Positions 22,551 to 34,612 of a stretch of 64,000 bases of DNA are shown here, in pieces. How positions within the stretch are numbered: position 1 is the first letter of the stretch; the number at the start of each line of letters is the position of its first letter. A program made the position numbers and the translations under genes. The notes under the pieces were generated by a model. That model was not told the origin of the DNA, did no database searches, and saw only the letters and a list, made by a program, of their open reading frames with translations. This DNA is from Exophiala sp. HKRS030 (lineage: Eukaryota > Ascomycota > Eurotiomycetes > Chaetothyriales > Herpotrichiellaceae), in contig JAHWDD010000001.1 in the NCBI GenBank assembly GCA_023897205.1, forward strand, positions 7,006,001 through 7,070,000, in the 5' to 3' direction.

Positions 22551-24219
22551 AACCCCGACCCTTTGATGCAGACTAAAGCACTTGCTAACTCGGTACTCCC
22601 AGGACTGAACAACCCCGATTACCAAGCTCTCGATAATTTGCATATACCCACGAAATGTCTCCTTTGTTTTGCATAATTAGCATGAAAGCAAGAGTGATGA
22701 GTGTGATTTTCATCACAGGTTATGGAAGCGGATACCATCGACGGCGTTTTTCGAAATAGATTGACATCTTTTTACATTGAAACACACAAGTTTCAATTCG
22801 AGCATTTCATGGTCGTCATCGGCACTGCCGACGGGACGGGAATTGGCCATCTTTCAACCGGCGGTATACATGTGATCAGGGAAATTGGCCTGTGGGACCA
22901 GATATAAGAAATCGATGTCGCGGAAGTGCCGACACTAAAATTGGAAGAACGAAAACGATCGACATATGCCTTGATTGCTGGACGAACTCGAGAGAGGATA
23001 AGTCGGCCGACATGAGTTTTGTGAATGGATCAATGGATACACGAAGAACCACATGAGGAAAAGGGGTATTGCCCAACTGTATCAACGCAGTGGTGCGTCA
23101 TGTCGGATAGCTGGACAAGCTACTCTCGATGAGACGATCAGATAGAATGAATATACATTAATGCAACTTATGAACCCACAAGCATCAGACAATCTATGAG
23201 ACAAATGCTCTTTGCCTATAACAGGGTAAGAGGGACAAGGCTGTATTGCTGTACTTGATGCTGCGTCGTCATATAAGCCCGACCATCGCATTCCAGCGTT
23301 GTGCATAAACAGCTTGACTCCCTCAGCTCTCCATGTCACTCATAGCTAATGGGTTCGACCCCAAAGTTCCTTCGTCGAAATCAGTTAGAAGTTAGAACTC
23401 CGTACGAGGATATCTCTGCGAAAATCGTCGCCATGGTCTGTGATTTTGTGTGGAGACGATATTGATCTGTGGGGGCCGAGGCGGGGCAGGGACAGCGGAG
23501 AAATGGACAATAACATTATACCTGTTACCCACTCCGGATGAGAGTGGTCGATCGGAACCTGTCTCAGATTTTTTAGTCACGGATAAATTGTCATCGTGTT
23601 TCTTGAGTAGCTATGTAATGCAATACATCCCTGGCAGATAGCGCTTGTGGCTCAGTGGTCTTTCTATGAACTCACATGCGCCGTGCACGGGCGATATCAA
23701 TAGAAGCTGACCGCAGTCGACCTGGTAAATTTATCTCTGCGTGCCAACCCGGTTGTGGTGAGGTCACAGTAGAGCAACGAGGAAGAAGCTTGGGGAGGCA
23801 GTAGTAGAACAATATGAATACCTGAAATGATCGACACCTGACATATTCGGAGGATCAATACCTGCTTCTCTGACACATGAAAAATCAACAGGTCGAGAGC
23901 AGGTATGTGCACCTGATGTGTAGTAGTGTATAACAATGTACGTTCCATGTCGGTTGAGACGTTGGTAGACCTTTGCAAGTCGATGTGGTCGGTGCGCTTT
24001 TGATGAGAAATGCTGTACCGTAATTGATGTAGGGTCAAGTAAAAGGCCGATATACCCTTCCACCCAAAGTAGTATAATTTTTTTGTTCCATCTATTCAAC
24101 CAAGCTCCACAGCCAATACTGACATTAGAAGATTCAGATTGAATTAGCCTAACTTCACACTCCAAGAACGCTTGGATTCAAGGATCCGCCATCAAAACCA
24201 TCAATATGAGCCCGAGAGA
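22551..24219. other. Gene-free 1.7 kb between FIG1 and URA4
   Basis: No open frame longer than 133 codons and none with recognisable features. A tRNA-like A-box (23648-23658) and a T-loop-like string (23351-23362) were examined and rejected. The right 200 bp should contain the URA4 promoter. Confidence 0.5.
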
Positions 24220-25398
24220 ATGTTCGATGGCCTCGAGCTGCCCGCTTCAGGCGATTTTCATGTACACCTACGGGACGGAGAAATGATGGCAACAGTAGCA
24301 GGTACAATCAAGTCAGGAGGAGTTGACGCCGTCTTTGTTATGGTAAGAAATCTAAATATTACCTCAATGAGACTGCACGGTCTCTTTGACATGTCGAGTA
24401 TCTGACTTCTCTATTCCTGACCGCAGCCGAATTTGGTACCACCAATTACAACAGTCGAACATGCTCTTGCGTATCAGAAAGAAATCGCAAAGTACACCGA
24501 TGCAAAGACGTTGATGTCGCTTTATCTGCATCCATCCATCACTCCTGAAACCATCAGAGAAGCGAAGAAGGCGGGAGTCTTTGGAGTTAAATCTTATCCA
24601 GCAGGTGTCACTACCAATTCTGCGTCTGGAGTCGTCAACTATGAGCAATTTTATCCCGTCTTCAAGGCTATGGAAGAAGAAGACCTGGTGCTCAATCTTC
24701 ACGGTGAGGCTCCTCCAGCGGACGACATCACTGTATTGAATGCCGAGGAATCTTTTCTACCTACCCTGTTTGACCTTCACAACCGATTTCCCAAATTGAG
24801 GATCGTCCTTGAGCACTGTACGACTGCTGCTGCGGTCGAAGCGGTGAAGAAATGCGGCTCAAACGTTGTCGCAACTATTACACCACATCATATGTATCTC
24901 ATTATAGATGACGTGGTAGGTGATCCAATTAATTTTTGCAAGCCGGTCGCGAAGTTGCCTTCCGATCGTGTTGCTTTGATCAAGGCAGCCACGAGCGGTG
25001 ACCCCAAATTCTTCCTAGGAACAGATTCTGCACCACATTTGTTGGGAGCGAAGAAGGGAGGTATGAATATGCTTGAAGTCGGAAAGTGCGCAGCCGGCGT
25101 ATTCACTCAGCCTTATGCAACTCAGTTCGTGTTGGAGGCTTTTGAAGCGGCCGTGACTAAGAATGTGATTCCGAAAGACCAGGTTTCCACCAATGTGATT
25201 GAAGGCTTCCTGGGAGGATTCGGTCGCGCATTCTATCGCATTCCACCAAGTGGCGCAAGGATCAAAGTTAGTGCCAGAGACGAAAGAATCATTCCAACCT
25301 TGCAGGTCGGGAAGTCTGAAGATAATTTGTCCGGCGGAAACGTGATCATTCCTTTTCGCCGAGACAGTATAGTCTACTCGCTGAACTGGATCTCTTGA
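24220..25398 (+). CDS. URA4: Dihydroorotase
   Basis: Exons 24220-24342 and 24427-25398 with an 84-bp intron (GTAAGA..CCGCAG); 364 residues, the usual length for class II fungal Ura4. The enzyme closes carbamoyl-aspartate to dihydroorotate, third step of pyrimidine synthesis, in the cytosol. Metal ligands are visible: DFHVHLRDG near residue 12, the carboxylated Lys in VFGVKSYPAG, LNLHGE, LEHCTT, TPHHM, and GTDSAPH with the catalytic Asp. I chose MFDGLELPASGDFHVHLRDG as the start because it matches family length; an in-frame ATG 48 bp upstream is possible. The stop lies 11 bp from the stop of the convergent MRM1 gene. Confidence 0.95.
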
Positions 25399-25409
25399 TT
25401 CTTGGTTCT

Positions 25410-26801
25410 TCAAAAGACTTTCTCATCCGAGCTTTGACCTAAATTGTCGGATGTATTATGTCTTGATCCCAACCCATTTTCACGGGAAGAATCCAAAAAT
25501 CTTTGCGCAAGCAAAGCGGCTGCCGTACCAACATTGAGGCTGTCAACATCGCCGATATGAGACCTAGCATTTGTGATCGAAGCTGTGCCATCCATAAAGC
25601 GATAAATAAAGGGCCGGGGACCCTGATGCTCGTTTCCGAGTACCAAGACGCAAGGATGTTTGAGCAGGGCGCCTTCCACCTGCAGGATATGGGGTGGTAG
25701 TGAGGATTCTTCACGGGTCGGAAGGGTCGCGGCGAAGAATTTCCATCCAGATTCACGAGATCGGCTGAAAAAGCCTTTTTCATCGGACACCAGAAGAATT
25801 GGCATGTACTCGAGGGCCCCAGCAGAGGCTTTGACAGATACGGCAGATACAGGAGAAGTTCCGTGGTCCGGTATGATGATAGCATCGACGCCCAGAAACC
25901 AAGCGGATCTGATGATAGCACCAAAATTCCCAGGGTTTGTGACGCCGTCTAGGAAAAGCATGAATGGATAACGGTGGGCAGGGCGTACAGAGGGAATGCT
26001 GGCGCCTCCTCGTGAAAGTTGAAAGATGTTATTGATTTCTCGTTCCTCTCTGGAAGTAGAGGAAGCTGTCACGACAATTTTGCCCTGAGGTTCAATAACA
26101 GGATTGAGGCTGGTGATCGGTAATCTGGGAAGTGGTGATGCTTCAAGAATAAGACCAGAATGTGGTCGTCCGTTGGCCAATTTGTCAAAGATTTTCTTGC
26201 CTTCGAAGGGCCTCATTTCCTTTATGTCGACATTTAGTTGCTGAGCAAGACTAAAGATCCTGCGTCTCAGGATTTGTTGGTTACCATCTCCCTCATCCTC
26301 ATAATGTGAGCCCTCTTCTGATTCTCCACGTCGTGGTTTTCGTTCACCATCTAAGCTCGTTGAAGCCGGTAGCCGATAGAGATTGTAGAGATGGCGTCTT
26401 CTTCCTGCCTTTAACGCTGACAGAACAGAGAAAGCGCCGAAGAGAAACTCGGAGCTTGCAGAAGAGAATGGTATTTTGTCGACGATAGGAGCTGGAGGTT
26501 CGGAGACTTTCGAGTTGGACGAGGGACTGGAAACAGTACGTTCGTGCTGACTACGTCGTCGGCCGAAATCGTGCTTATCGGCATAGCTAGGGCGAATCGG
26601 ATCGAGCTGATCACCGGGTGGTGAAGGAGCATCGTTAGTGTAGCGACTGTCGTGCTTTATGAATGATTGTCTGCTCTTGCGCTTGCCTTTCTCAATGGCT
26701 TGAGTAAGAGAAATCGTTCGAGTCAATCGGCTGCGAACGACGGGAGTCGAAATGCATGGCCGAGTGGCACCGCTGGTCAGACCATATGGAACTCGCTGCA
26801 T
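25410..26801 (-). CDS. MRM1: Mitochondrial rRNA 2'-O-ribose methyltransferase (SpoU/TrmH)
   Basis: Single exon, 463 residues. The first 60 residues are basic and Ser/Thr-rich, suited to mitochondrial import. An SpoU substrate-binding domain occupies about residues 117-240 (EFLFGAFSVLSALKAGRRR). The SPOUT knot follows with motif 1 FLDGVTNPGNFGAIIRSA, motif 2 VLVLGNEHQG and motif 3 VDSLNVGTAAALLAQ. It methylates the conserved G of the peptidyl-transferase loop in large mitochondrial rRNA, by homology to yeast Mrm1. The acidic and basic linker before the substrate domain is longer than in yeast. Convergent with URA4 and divergent from Mit1 over 458 bp. Confidence 0.92.
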   Translation of the reverse strand: MQRVPYGLTSGATRPCISTPVVRSRLTRTISLTQAIEKGKRKSRQSFIKHDSRYTNDAPSPPGDQLDPIRPSYADKHDFGRRRSQHERTVSSPSSNSKVSEPPAPIVDKIPFSSASSEFLFGAFSVLSALKAGRRRHLYNLYRLPASTSLDGERKPRRGESEEGSHYEDEGDGNQQILRRRIFSLAQQLNVDIKEMRPFEGKKIFDKLANGRPHSGLILEASPLPRLPITSLNPVIEPQGKIVVTASSTSREEREINNIFQLSRGGASIPSVRPAHRYPFMLFLDGVTNPGNFGAIIRSAWFLGVDAIIIPDHGTSPVSAVSVKASAGALEYMPILLVSDEKGFFSRSRESGWKFFAATLPTREESSLPPHILQVEGALLKHPCVLVLGNEHQGPRPFIYRFMDGTASITNARSHIGDVDSLNVGTAAALLAQRFLDSSRENGLGSRHNTSDNLGQSSDEKVF

Positions 26802-27259
26802 CCAATACTATTAAGCCTAGATTGAGACTAAGATCTCGGAACTAGGTAGCAGGAGAGGGACGTGAGTGTAGGGATTTTGCCAGATTGGTGGTGAATGTTC
26901 GGAGTAAATTTACTTGGGTGAAGACGAGCAGTGACGGTTGAATAGAAATTGAGAAAGTTGGAGAAACATTTGGAGACAGAAGCGCGACCGCGTCGTGGCA
27001 GAACTTCAGATCACTTTTGGATTGCAGCAGCCCATTATCTCGATCTCTATGTCCTAAGTCGATTCCATGTGTTCATCACGTATGAGCATCACACAACTGA
27101 TGATCAGAGCCTCGCAAAAGGACCCCCAATACTCCCACAAATCACACACCATACACGCTGCCTCTCCCATGTCCTCAATGACGGATAGCCCCGCCCTCAC
27201 CAGGGACCACAAGTGGTGAACCGGAAACTCTCGTGGTGGTTATGGTCACATAGATAACT
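26802..27259. promoter_or_regulatory. Divergent promoter region of MRM1 and Mit1
   Basis: 458 bp between two outward-facing start codons. No strong TATA box. Both 5' UTRs lie here. Confidence 0.5.
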
Positions 27260-30200
27260 ATGGAGGATATAGATCTTTCTGCCTGGATGGGAAAGCCTCC
27301 GGCGCAGGCACAGCCTCCTGCAGATATTGCTGAGGGGTCAGAAGATGAAGAAGCGGTACAGCCACAATTACCCTTAGATCCTGAACCACCCAGGGAACCT
27401 GCAGAGGCCTCTGATTCGGATGGATCGAGTGAAAGCGGCGACATCTTACATGAAGACAGCATCACCGCCCTAGCTTAATACGAGCTCAGCATCCAAGGGA
27501 AAGCCTTCCAGACGATTCAGATTTGGAAGAAGACGATAGGCCACGGAACAATAGTAGCAGCGTGCTCAGGAAGCAGAACTTCTACATCGACCTACCGATT
27601 CTAAGCGCAGAAGAGAAGGCTCAATATGAATACTTGCCAGGCCACTTTTCCGTCCGCAAGATTCTATTGCGACATAGTACTGACAAGTTTATTGTCAAAC
27701 TGGGTAGCGGTGAAAGGACTCTTGTAAGTTTGGCAGTACGACACTACATTAGAGCATGCTGACTCTGTTCACCTTGTAGGTTACATCAAGTGCTTTGCGT
27801 GAGTACGAAAATGGCTCTGCTCTACTTGACGATTTCCAGAAGGACACCTCTTCATCAACACAAAGACGAAAGTTCAGCACGGGAAAACAATCACTAACGA
27901 CGGATTGGACCAAAATTCGGATCGCCGACTCCTCCGAGGACTCTTCCAATGAAGACCACTCCACAGATGAGAGTCTCGAGTTTGCTTCTGATCAGAATCT
28001 GGAACCCGATGACGACGAGGATGATGACGAAGAATCCGCCGAAGAACACGCACAGGGTAGAAGATCTGCTAGGCTAAGGGTGAAGAAGACTTCTGCTGTA
28101 TATACACAAGATCTCGATGCTTTGCTAGATGACTCGGATAGTCGTCCCAGGCGCAGTACAAGAAGCAAAAACTCTATTTTGCCCAAGGATAGAGGCAGAA
28201 GTGTCAGGTACATTCAGCGTCAGAAACGTATCGCAATTTTGTCTTCTCCTGAACAAGAGATTGGAACACGAAGATCAGAGAGAACCAAGGCAAAGCCGCT
28301 CCGGTCGATGCGTGAAAGACAAGAAGACGATATTTCGAGCCACGAAGAAGAGGAAAAGATGGGAGCCAAGGTAGTTGCGGCGAAGGAATACTTCCCCAAG
28401 ATACCCGAGTTCGATCCATTTAGAAGAAGGCATCGGCAGGAATGTGATACTTGCTATTATAAAGGAGACGGTACAGTGAAAGGTCCGTTGGTATTCTGCC
28501 AAGGATGCACCAACTCCTACCATAAGGCGTGCTTGGGTCCTCGAGGCAGCAGAGATCACCTTGTCACGAAGGTTGGCGAATCTCTTTTTGTTCTTCAGTG
28601 TCGCCGCTGCATTGGCCTGTCTCACGAGAGGGACCATGCGGTACCCCACCAAGGAGTATGCGTTAAGTGTAATGAGTACGGAGAAATGTCTAAACCTCTA
28701 CGAAATCGTCTCACGACCCGACAAGAGCAAACGCAACGAGAAGAGAATGGTGGTAAAGATCCGATAACAATCGTCGATGCTAAGACAATCAACAACATCA
28801 CAAATGTCTTGTTCAGGTGTTCCCAATGTGTTCGGGTTTGGCATATGCATCATCTGCCGGAAAGAAAGACCACTCAATCGAATTTGGACGATGATGAGGA
28901 TGACGACGAACTCGACGACACGCAATTAGGTCAGAAACGTTTTGATTATTATCATCGATCTTGGAAATGCAAGGACTGCATTGAGAATCAACATCAGATA
29001 GACCTGCTAGTTGCATGGCGGCCACTCAACATCGATGCCTATGTACCCGGGACTACAGTCGACATGATGCAAGAAAGCGACAAAGAGTATCTGGTCAAAT
29101 GGCGCGCTCAATCTTATTTTCGGACGACCTGGATGCCTGGACTCTGGGTCTGGGGCATTGCAGCAGGAGCTATGCGCACATCCTTTATGAAGAAGTCAGA
29201 AAATCAACTACCCCGAATGACAACCGCTGATGCTATACCCGAAGACTTCTTTCGCATTGATATTGTCTTTGACGTACGGTATTCAAGTGTTGTTCGAAAC
29301 AGTACAAAAGAAATCGATCTTGCGCGTGCCAAAGAAGTCGATATGGCATTCGTCAAATATAAAGGGCTTGGGTATGAGGATTCGATCTGGGAAAAGCCTC
29401 CTACATACGCCGACACGGATCGCTGGAAAGATTTTCAGATAGCTTACGAGGACTACGTTCGCAAGCTTCACCTTTCGATCCCACCTCAAACAACCTTACG
29501 CCGGCACCTTGCACATATCAGGACCCTGGATTTCATGAGTACGGTGATTCGGAAGGAGCAGCCACCAAATCTATCAGGCGGTGAGATGATGGTGTATCAA
29601 CTTGAAGGTCTGAATTGGCTCACGTATCAGTGGATCAACAATCAGAACGCGATCCTCGCTGATGAGATGGGACTAGGCAAGACCATTCAGCTCATTGCCT
29701 TTTTCGCGGCCCTGGTTCAAGACCACAAGTGCTGGCCGTTCCTCGTGGTAGTGCCCAACGCCACCTGTCCAAATTGGCGACGCGAGATACAAAAATGGGC
29801 TCCGACACTTCGAGCTGTGACATACTATGGGTCATCTACCGCCCGAAAGCTTGTGCACGATTATGAATTGTTTCCAAAGAACAAAGAAGACGAAAACTAT
29901 CGAGAGCCGAAGAAGAGAACCGTGGAATACAAGGATATCAAAGCCCATATCGTGATCGCTTCTTTCGAGTCAATTATCGAAGAGAAGACGCGTAAAAGTC
30001 TGATTAAGGTTCCCTGGCAAGGACTTGTCGTGGATGAAGGCCAACGATTGAAAAGTGACCGCACTCAGATTTACGATATCTTGTCAAAGTTCAGATTTCC
30101 ATTCAAGGTCCTGCTGACCGGCACGCCACTGCAAAACAACGCACGCGAGCTCTTCAACTTGCTCCAATTTTTGGATAGGAGCATGAGTGCAAGTGAATTG

Positions 30201-32166
30201 GAGGCAAAATATAGCAACCTGACGTCGGAGAGCGTCGGTGAGCTGCATGAGACATTGCGAAAGTTTTTTCTCCGCCGCACCAAAGCACAAGTCTTGACAT
30301 TTCTGCCCCCAATGGCACAAATCATCATACCAGTCAGCATGTCAACTGTGCAAAAGAAAGTCTACAAGTCAATACTCGCGAAGAACCCGCAACTGATGAA
30401 ATCCATCTTTAGTCGGGATCCTCACCTGGGGGTGAAAGAACGGCTCAACTTGAACAACATCCTCATGCAGCTTAGACGGACGCTGTGTCATCCATTCGTC
30501 TACAGCAGAGAGATTGAAGAAAGGAACCTTGCGAGTGATGTGTCTCATCGCAATCTGGTAGATGCTTCCTCGAAGCTGCAATTGTTATCTCTGATGTTGC
30601 CAAAGTTGCAAGAACGTGGACATCGTGTTCTGATGTTCAGCCAATTCCTCGACAATCTCGACATAATGGAAGACTTCCTAGATGGGATGGGCTATCAGCA
30701 TCGTCGCATCGATGGAACAATATCTGCGATGGAGAAGCAGAAGAGGATTGACGATTTCAACGCCCCGGGTTCGCCATATTTCGCTTTTCTCTTGTCAACA
30801 CGTGCCGGTGGTGTTGGCATCAACCTTGCCACTGCCGATACAGTCATCATACTAGATCCAGATTTCAATCCTCACCAAGACATCCAGGCGTTGTCTCGAG
30901 CACATCGGATAGGTCAAAAACAGAAAGTCCTGGTATTCCAGTTGATGACGAGAAATAGTGTCGAAGAGAAAATCATGCAGATTGGACGAAAGAAGATGGC
31001 CCTCGACCACGTCCTCATCGAGAGAATGGATCGTGAGGACGATGCCGAAGAAGACCTTGAAACAATACTCCGTCATGGTGCACAAGAGCTTTTCGAAGAT
31101 AACTCGACGGCAGAGGACATTGACTACGATTCGATTTCAGTGGATAAGCTACTTGATCGGTCGCAGACTGAAGACACTAAAATCAGTGATGAAAAGTCGG
31201 CAGAATCACAATTCAGCTTTGCTCGCATCTGGGCCAATGACAAAGGATCATTAGAGGAGGATCTCCAGGTCAAGACTGGAACGAGCACCCCAAACCCAGG
31301 AATTTGGGACAAGATCCTATCCGAACGAGAAAAACTATTCCGCGAGGAAGAGGCAAGAAAGAGTCAATCCTACGGCCGTGGCAAGCGCAAACGAGAGGCA
31401 AGTAGGAATATCTCAAGGCCGTTCCCGGTATGCTAACAATCAAAACAGATGGTAGATTATGGTTTGGACGATGGTGAGCATCGAAGAACGTCAGGCAAAG
31501 GCAAAGAGAAGGGTGTCGACGGAGAGTATACAGATGCCAATGCAGCGAGCTCGACCGAGGACGAAGCACTCAGCGGCGAAGAGACGGATTTCGAAGAGCG
31601 CCCAAGAGCAACAGTGAAAAGTAGGCTTATATGACTCCCAGGAGACTCCCAGAAACTGACTTGTAATAGTCCGGCCCTTCAAGCGCGTGAGAGTTCCCCT
31701 CGGACAGGCACCGGTCTTTAATGGAGACGTCGGCTTCAATTTTGGGCCAGTTCAGGAGATGCCACCGTTGCACCAATGTTCGGCCTGTGATGAGCTACAT
31801 GCGATGGGATGGTGTCGACTGAAGGTTGCAGGACTGGAATATTGCGGGCTGTGTGGACTGGCTCATCTTGGGTTCGGCAGAACATGTCCACAACTGAACG
31901 ACGAAGCACATGTGACCATGATCTTAGACACCCTAAAGGAGAGTACCGAGAGCAAGGATTTAATTGAACATGCCAGCAGGTACCTGAGGCTAATCAGAGG
32001 CCAGCTGATTCAAGATAGAAGGACTCGGGAACGACTCGAATACGAGGCCTTGAGGAAAAGGCTCAATCTGCCAATATCAGGCCGGGGGAACAGACCAGGG
32101 CCAATGAATCAGGGCCAGGGTGCTTTACCAACCCAGCAAGGAAACAACGTGCCAAATGGAAGATAG
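27260..32166 (+). CDS. mit1: Mit1/CHD-type SNF2 chromatin remodeller, with frameshift
   Basis: Exons 27260-27723, 27780-31397, 31449-31620 and 31670-32166; introns 56, 51 and 49 bp, the second with a GC donor. About 1583 residues. Order: acidic N-terminus; PHD finger from about residue 375 (CDTCYYKGDG, CQGCTNSYHKAC); second Cys-rich finger from about 447; chromodomain-like EYLVKWRAQSYFRTTW near 590; SNF2 helicase with DEMGLGKT near 782 and DEGQRLKS near 907; helicase C-lobe with LMFSQFL and STRAGGVGINLATAD; C-terminal Cys cluster near 1455 (CSACDELHAMGWC, CGLCGLAH). This is the layout of Mit1, the remodelling subunit of the heterochromatin SHREC complex. The frame breaks in the N-terminus at C3 27468-27470; one extra C joins the two parts. 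This frameshift is the least certain, since the region is unconserved. Confidence 0.9.
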
Positions 32167-34612
32167 CACACGGATGACTAGAGAGGGCCACAATAGTACT
32201 CCGTAGACAGATCGTTACTATGGATCCAACTTTGTAGTCGATCTGACAATGAAAGAATTGGCCCACGTGACATACACGTGCACACATGGGCCAACGTTTC
32301 GTACCTTGCTACCGAGATAACACAAAGACGCGTCAATGTCACAGACTTGTTGCATCGAGGTGATAAGTAAAGCCTTTGGTCAGATACATGGTCCTCGGCG
32401 CACAATTCCACAGTCTGACGATTGAAGTTGCGTCCTGGCCTGATGAAACGTATGTTGAAACAGCATCTGCAGGCGACGTTGCTTGACCCAACGACGCCGG
32501 AGGTCCGAGACAAAATGACGTCGGAGCCACGCATCAGGAGTCCGAAGGAGACTAAGAGCACCCAAAACTTACTGCGAGCTAAGTCTGGAGTACTGTAAGC
32601 AGCGCAATTGATAGTGTGCCGATCGATCAATACAGGGATTCGCTACCGATCCAAGGCAGACTCGCGAACGTTGGAAAGCAGATTAGATGCTCGAGCGAAG
32701 GATGCCGATGATTTTAACGGTGAAAGGGATACGAGCGAAGGATCGACTCTGCGTGCCTAGTGATCTTTTCACAATGCTACTATGGACATTTAATTGTTCG
32801 TGCCACGATATGTAACATGTTGTACGGGATATGAGCTTATTTTCTATGACGCGTGTTATTTGCTGTGGGTGTTGGGATTGCAAGATCTGAGCGTAGATGG
32901 TGACGCATTGGCAACCAGATAAGGCATGCCGACAGTTGACAGGAGATATCGAGGACGTACACATACAGGCCTTGCGAGAAGAGGGCAAATGTGTTTTTGC
33001 GACAGACTTGGTTTACAATTCCATCGGCATCTCAAGATTCCGGTAGAGAGAAACAAGTCCCAGGAAGCGAGGATCGCGTGAATGAAAGACGGTGGAAAAG
33101 ACCGATGTAACCACTATTGTGTATGGAGTATTGAATGGCCAGGGCGTTCTTTTACAGCATTAGGAATGCCAGGTGGCCAGGTAAGTAGTAACAGCCTTGT
33201 GGGCAAAGACTCACAAGAGTCACAGGCAATTTCCAAAGGGCTGCTGCGCCTCGCCACGCGTCAGCTGAAGCAAACGACGTGCTTGAGAAAGCGAACAAGT
33301 GGCTCGCTGAGTTACAGACTTGCGGGCACCTCACCTGGCGGGTGGCACCTATGGTAGACTGTAGTTAAGGAAGTTTGGGAATACAGGCGTGACAGATCAT
33401 GCCCGGGCGTAGCACCTGGCACCGACCGGCACGGGGCCGAGGGGGCTCACTAGTTATCTTGGCTTGTTAGTTCAGGGTTAGGTTGCCCCCCGGCGTGCCC
33501 AAGCCCCAACATTGATCAACACCGAACAAGTAATGCCTACGGAGCTAGTGCCAATGGCCCAATGCAGATGTCGTTATTGTTGTTTTGGTCAGGCTAAACA
33601 TTTGTGAAATTAGTGCCGTTTTACCTCCATGTCATTGGTGCATCTGCCCAACTAACTCCAGTTCTTGAGCTTGTTCCACTAAATTGCCACTCGAGGTCCC
33701 AGCGCCTGCCCGTCACGTTTCTTGCTGCTCGTGACTTTTTCCCTCCATCATCTGCCTGCGCCTTTTCTCGGCTCTCCCTCTCTTCCGGTCGCCTCTTCTT
33801 CTTTGCTGCTTGCAGTCCTCGTTCCTCCTCTCCCTCCACCATCACCACCATCACCCCTGTCTAGGTTCGACCCAAACATCCAACCACATCTCTCTCCTTC
33901 TCATTTTCAGTTCCAATTTAATCCTTCCACGCCCCAGAAACCGAGAAACCTAAGACATCCGTGGACATCTTCCACCCATTGAGAAGCCTCCATCCTTGGT
34001 GCCCACTACGTCGTACCCAGGAGAGACCTGACTGCCAACCGAAGCTTTGTCTCGTTGTCTAGCCCGCCCAGGCCTCTCCCCTGCCTCCCCAGGACCACCA
34101 GGAGCTTCCACAGCGGTTCATCCTCTCAAACTGTCAAAACCTGCATCTTTCATTCCAGCCCCGTCCGTCACCACTCAATTCATCATTACCCAAACCAAGG
34201 TATCTCCTTCGACGTCCCTCGCTCGCTTCAACCCATTCGTTATCCTTCTGCAATCTTTTGCAGCGGCCTCATCAACGGCTTTCTATCTCTCGACGTCGAC
34301 ATTCGAATATTACCATCGCTTCGTGGCAACCTTCTCAGCTTCCTCTCGTTTTGTCGCGGCTTTGCCAGCTTTTCACCCCTACCAACCACGTCAAAAGTCC
34401 ATGACACAATCCATCTCGACTCCCTCCTAGTCATCCCTTCACCTTGACTCCTCGATCCCGATCCTAATTGCAATCGAACATTCGGCATCTATCTCGACTT
34501 GTGTCATTTGTTGGCCTGGAAGCGCCCTGGTTGGCGTCCTAGAATTGCAAAGCAACCCCTTGGGAAGACCACTTCGTGATCACACAAGTCTGGAACCACA
34601 ACATCACCAACA
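32167..34612. promoter_or_regulatory. Gene-free 2.4 kb and pyrimidine-rich leader of the flavin-carrier gene
   Basis: The left half shows no gene. From about 33640 to 34610 the plus strand is strongly C/T-rich with CTCCCTC-type tracts, typical of a long fungal 5' UTR and core promoter of a highly expressed gene. Frames open here are composed of Pro, Ser and Leu and reflect that bias. Confidence 0.5.

Noticed and set aside
23340..23375. T-loop-like GGGTTCGACCCC at 23351-23362
   Set aside because: The stem-loop stands alone; no D-arm, anticodon arm or acceptor stem fits upstream.
23641..23700. tRNA-like A-box TGGCTCAGTGG at 23648-23658
   Set aside because: No B-box at the proper distance and no acceptor stem could be paired.
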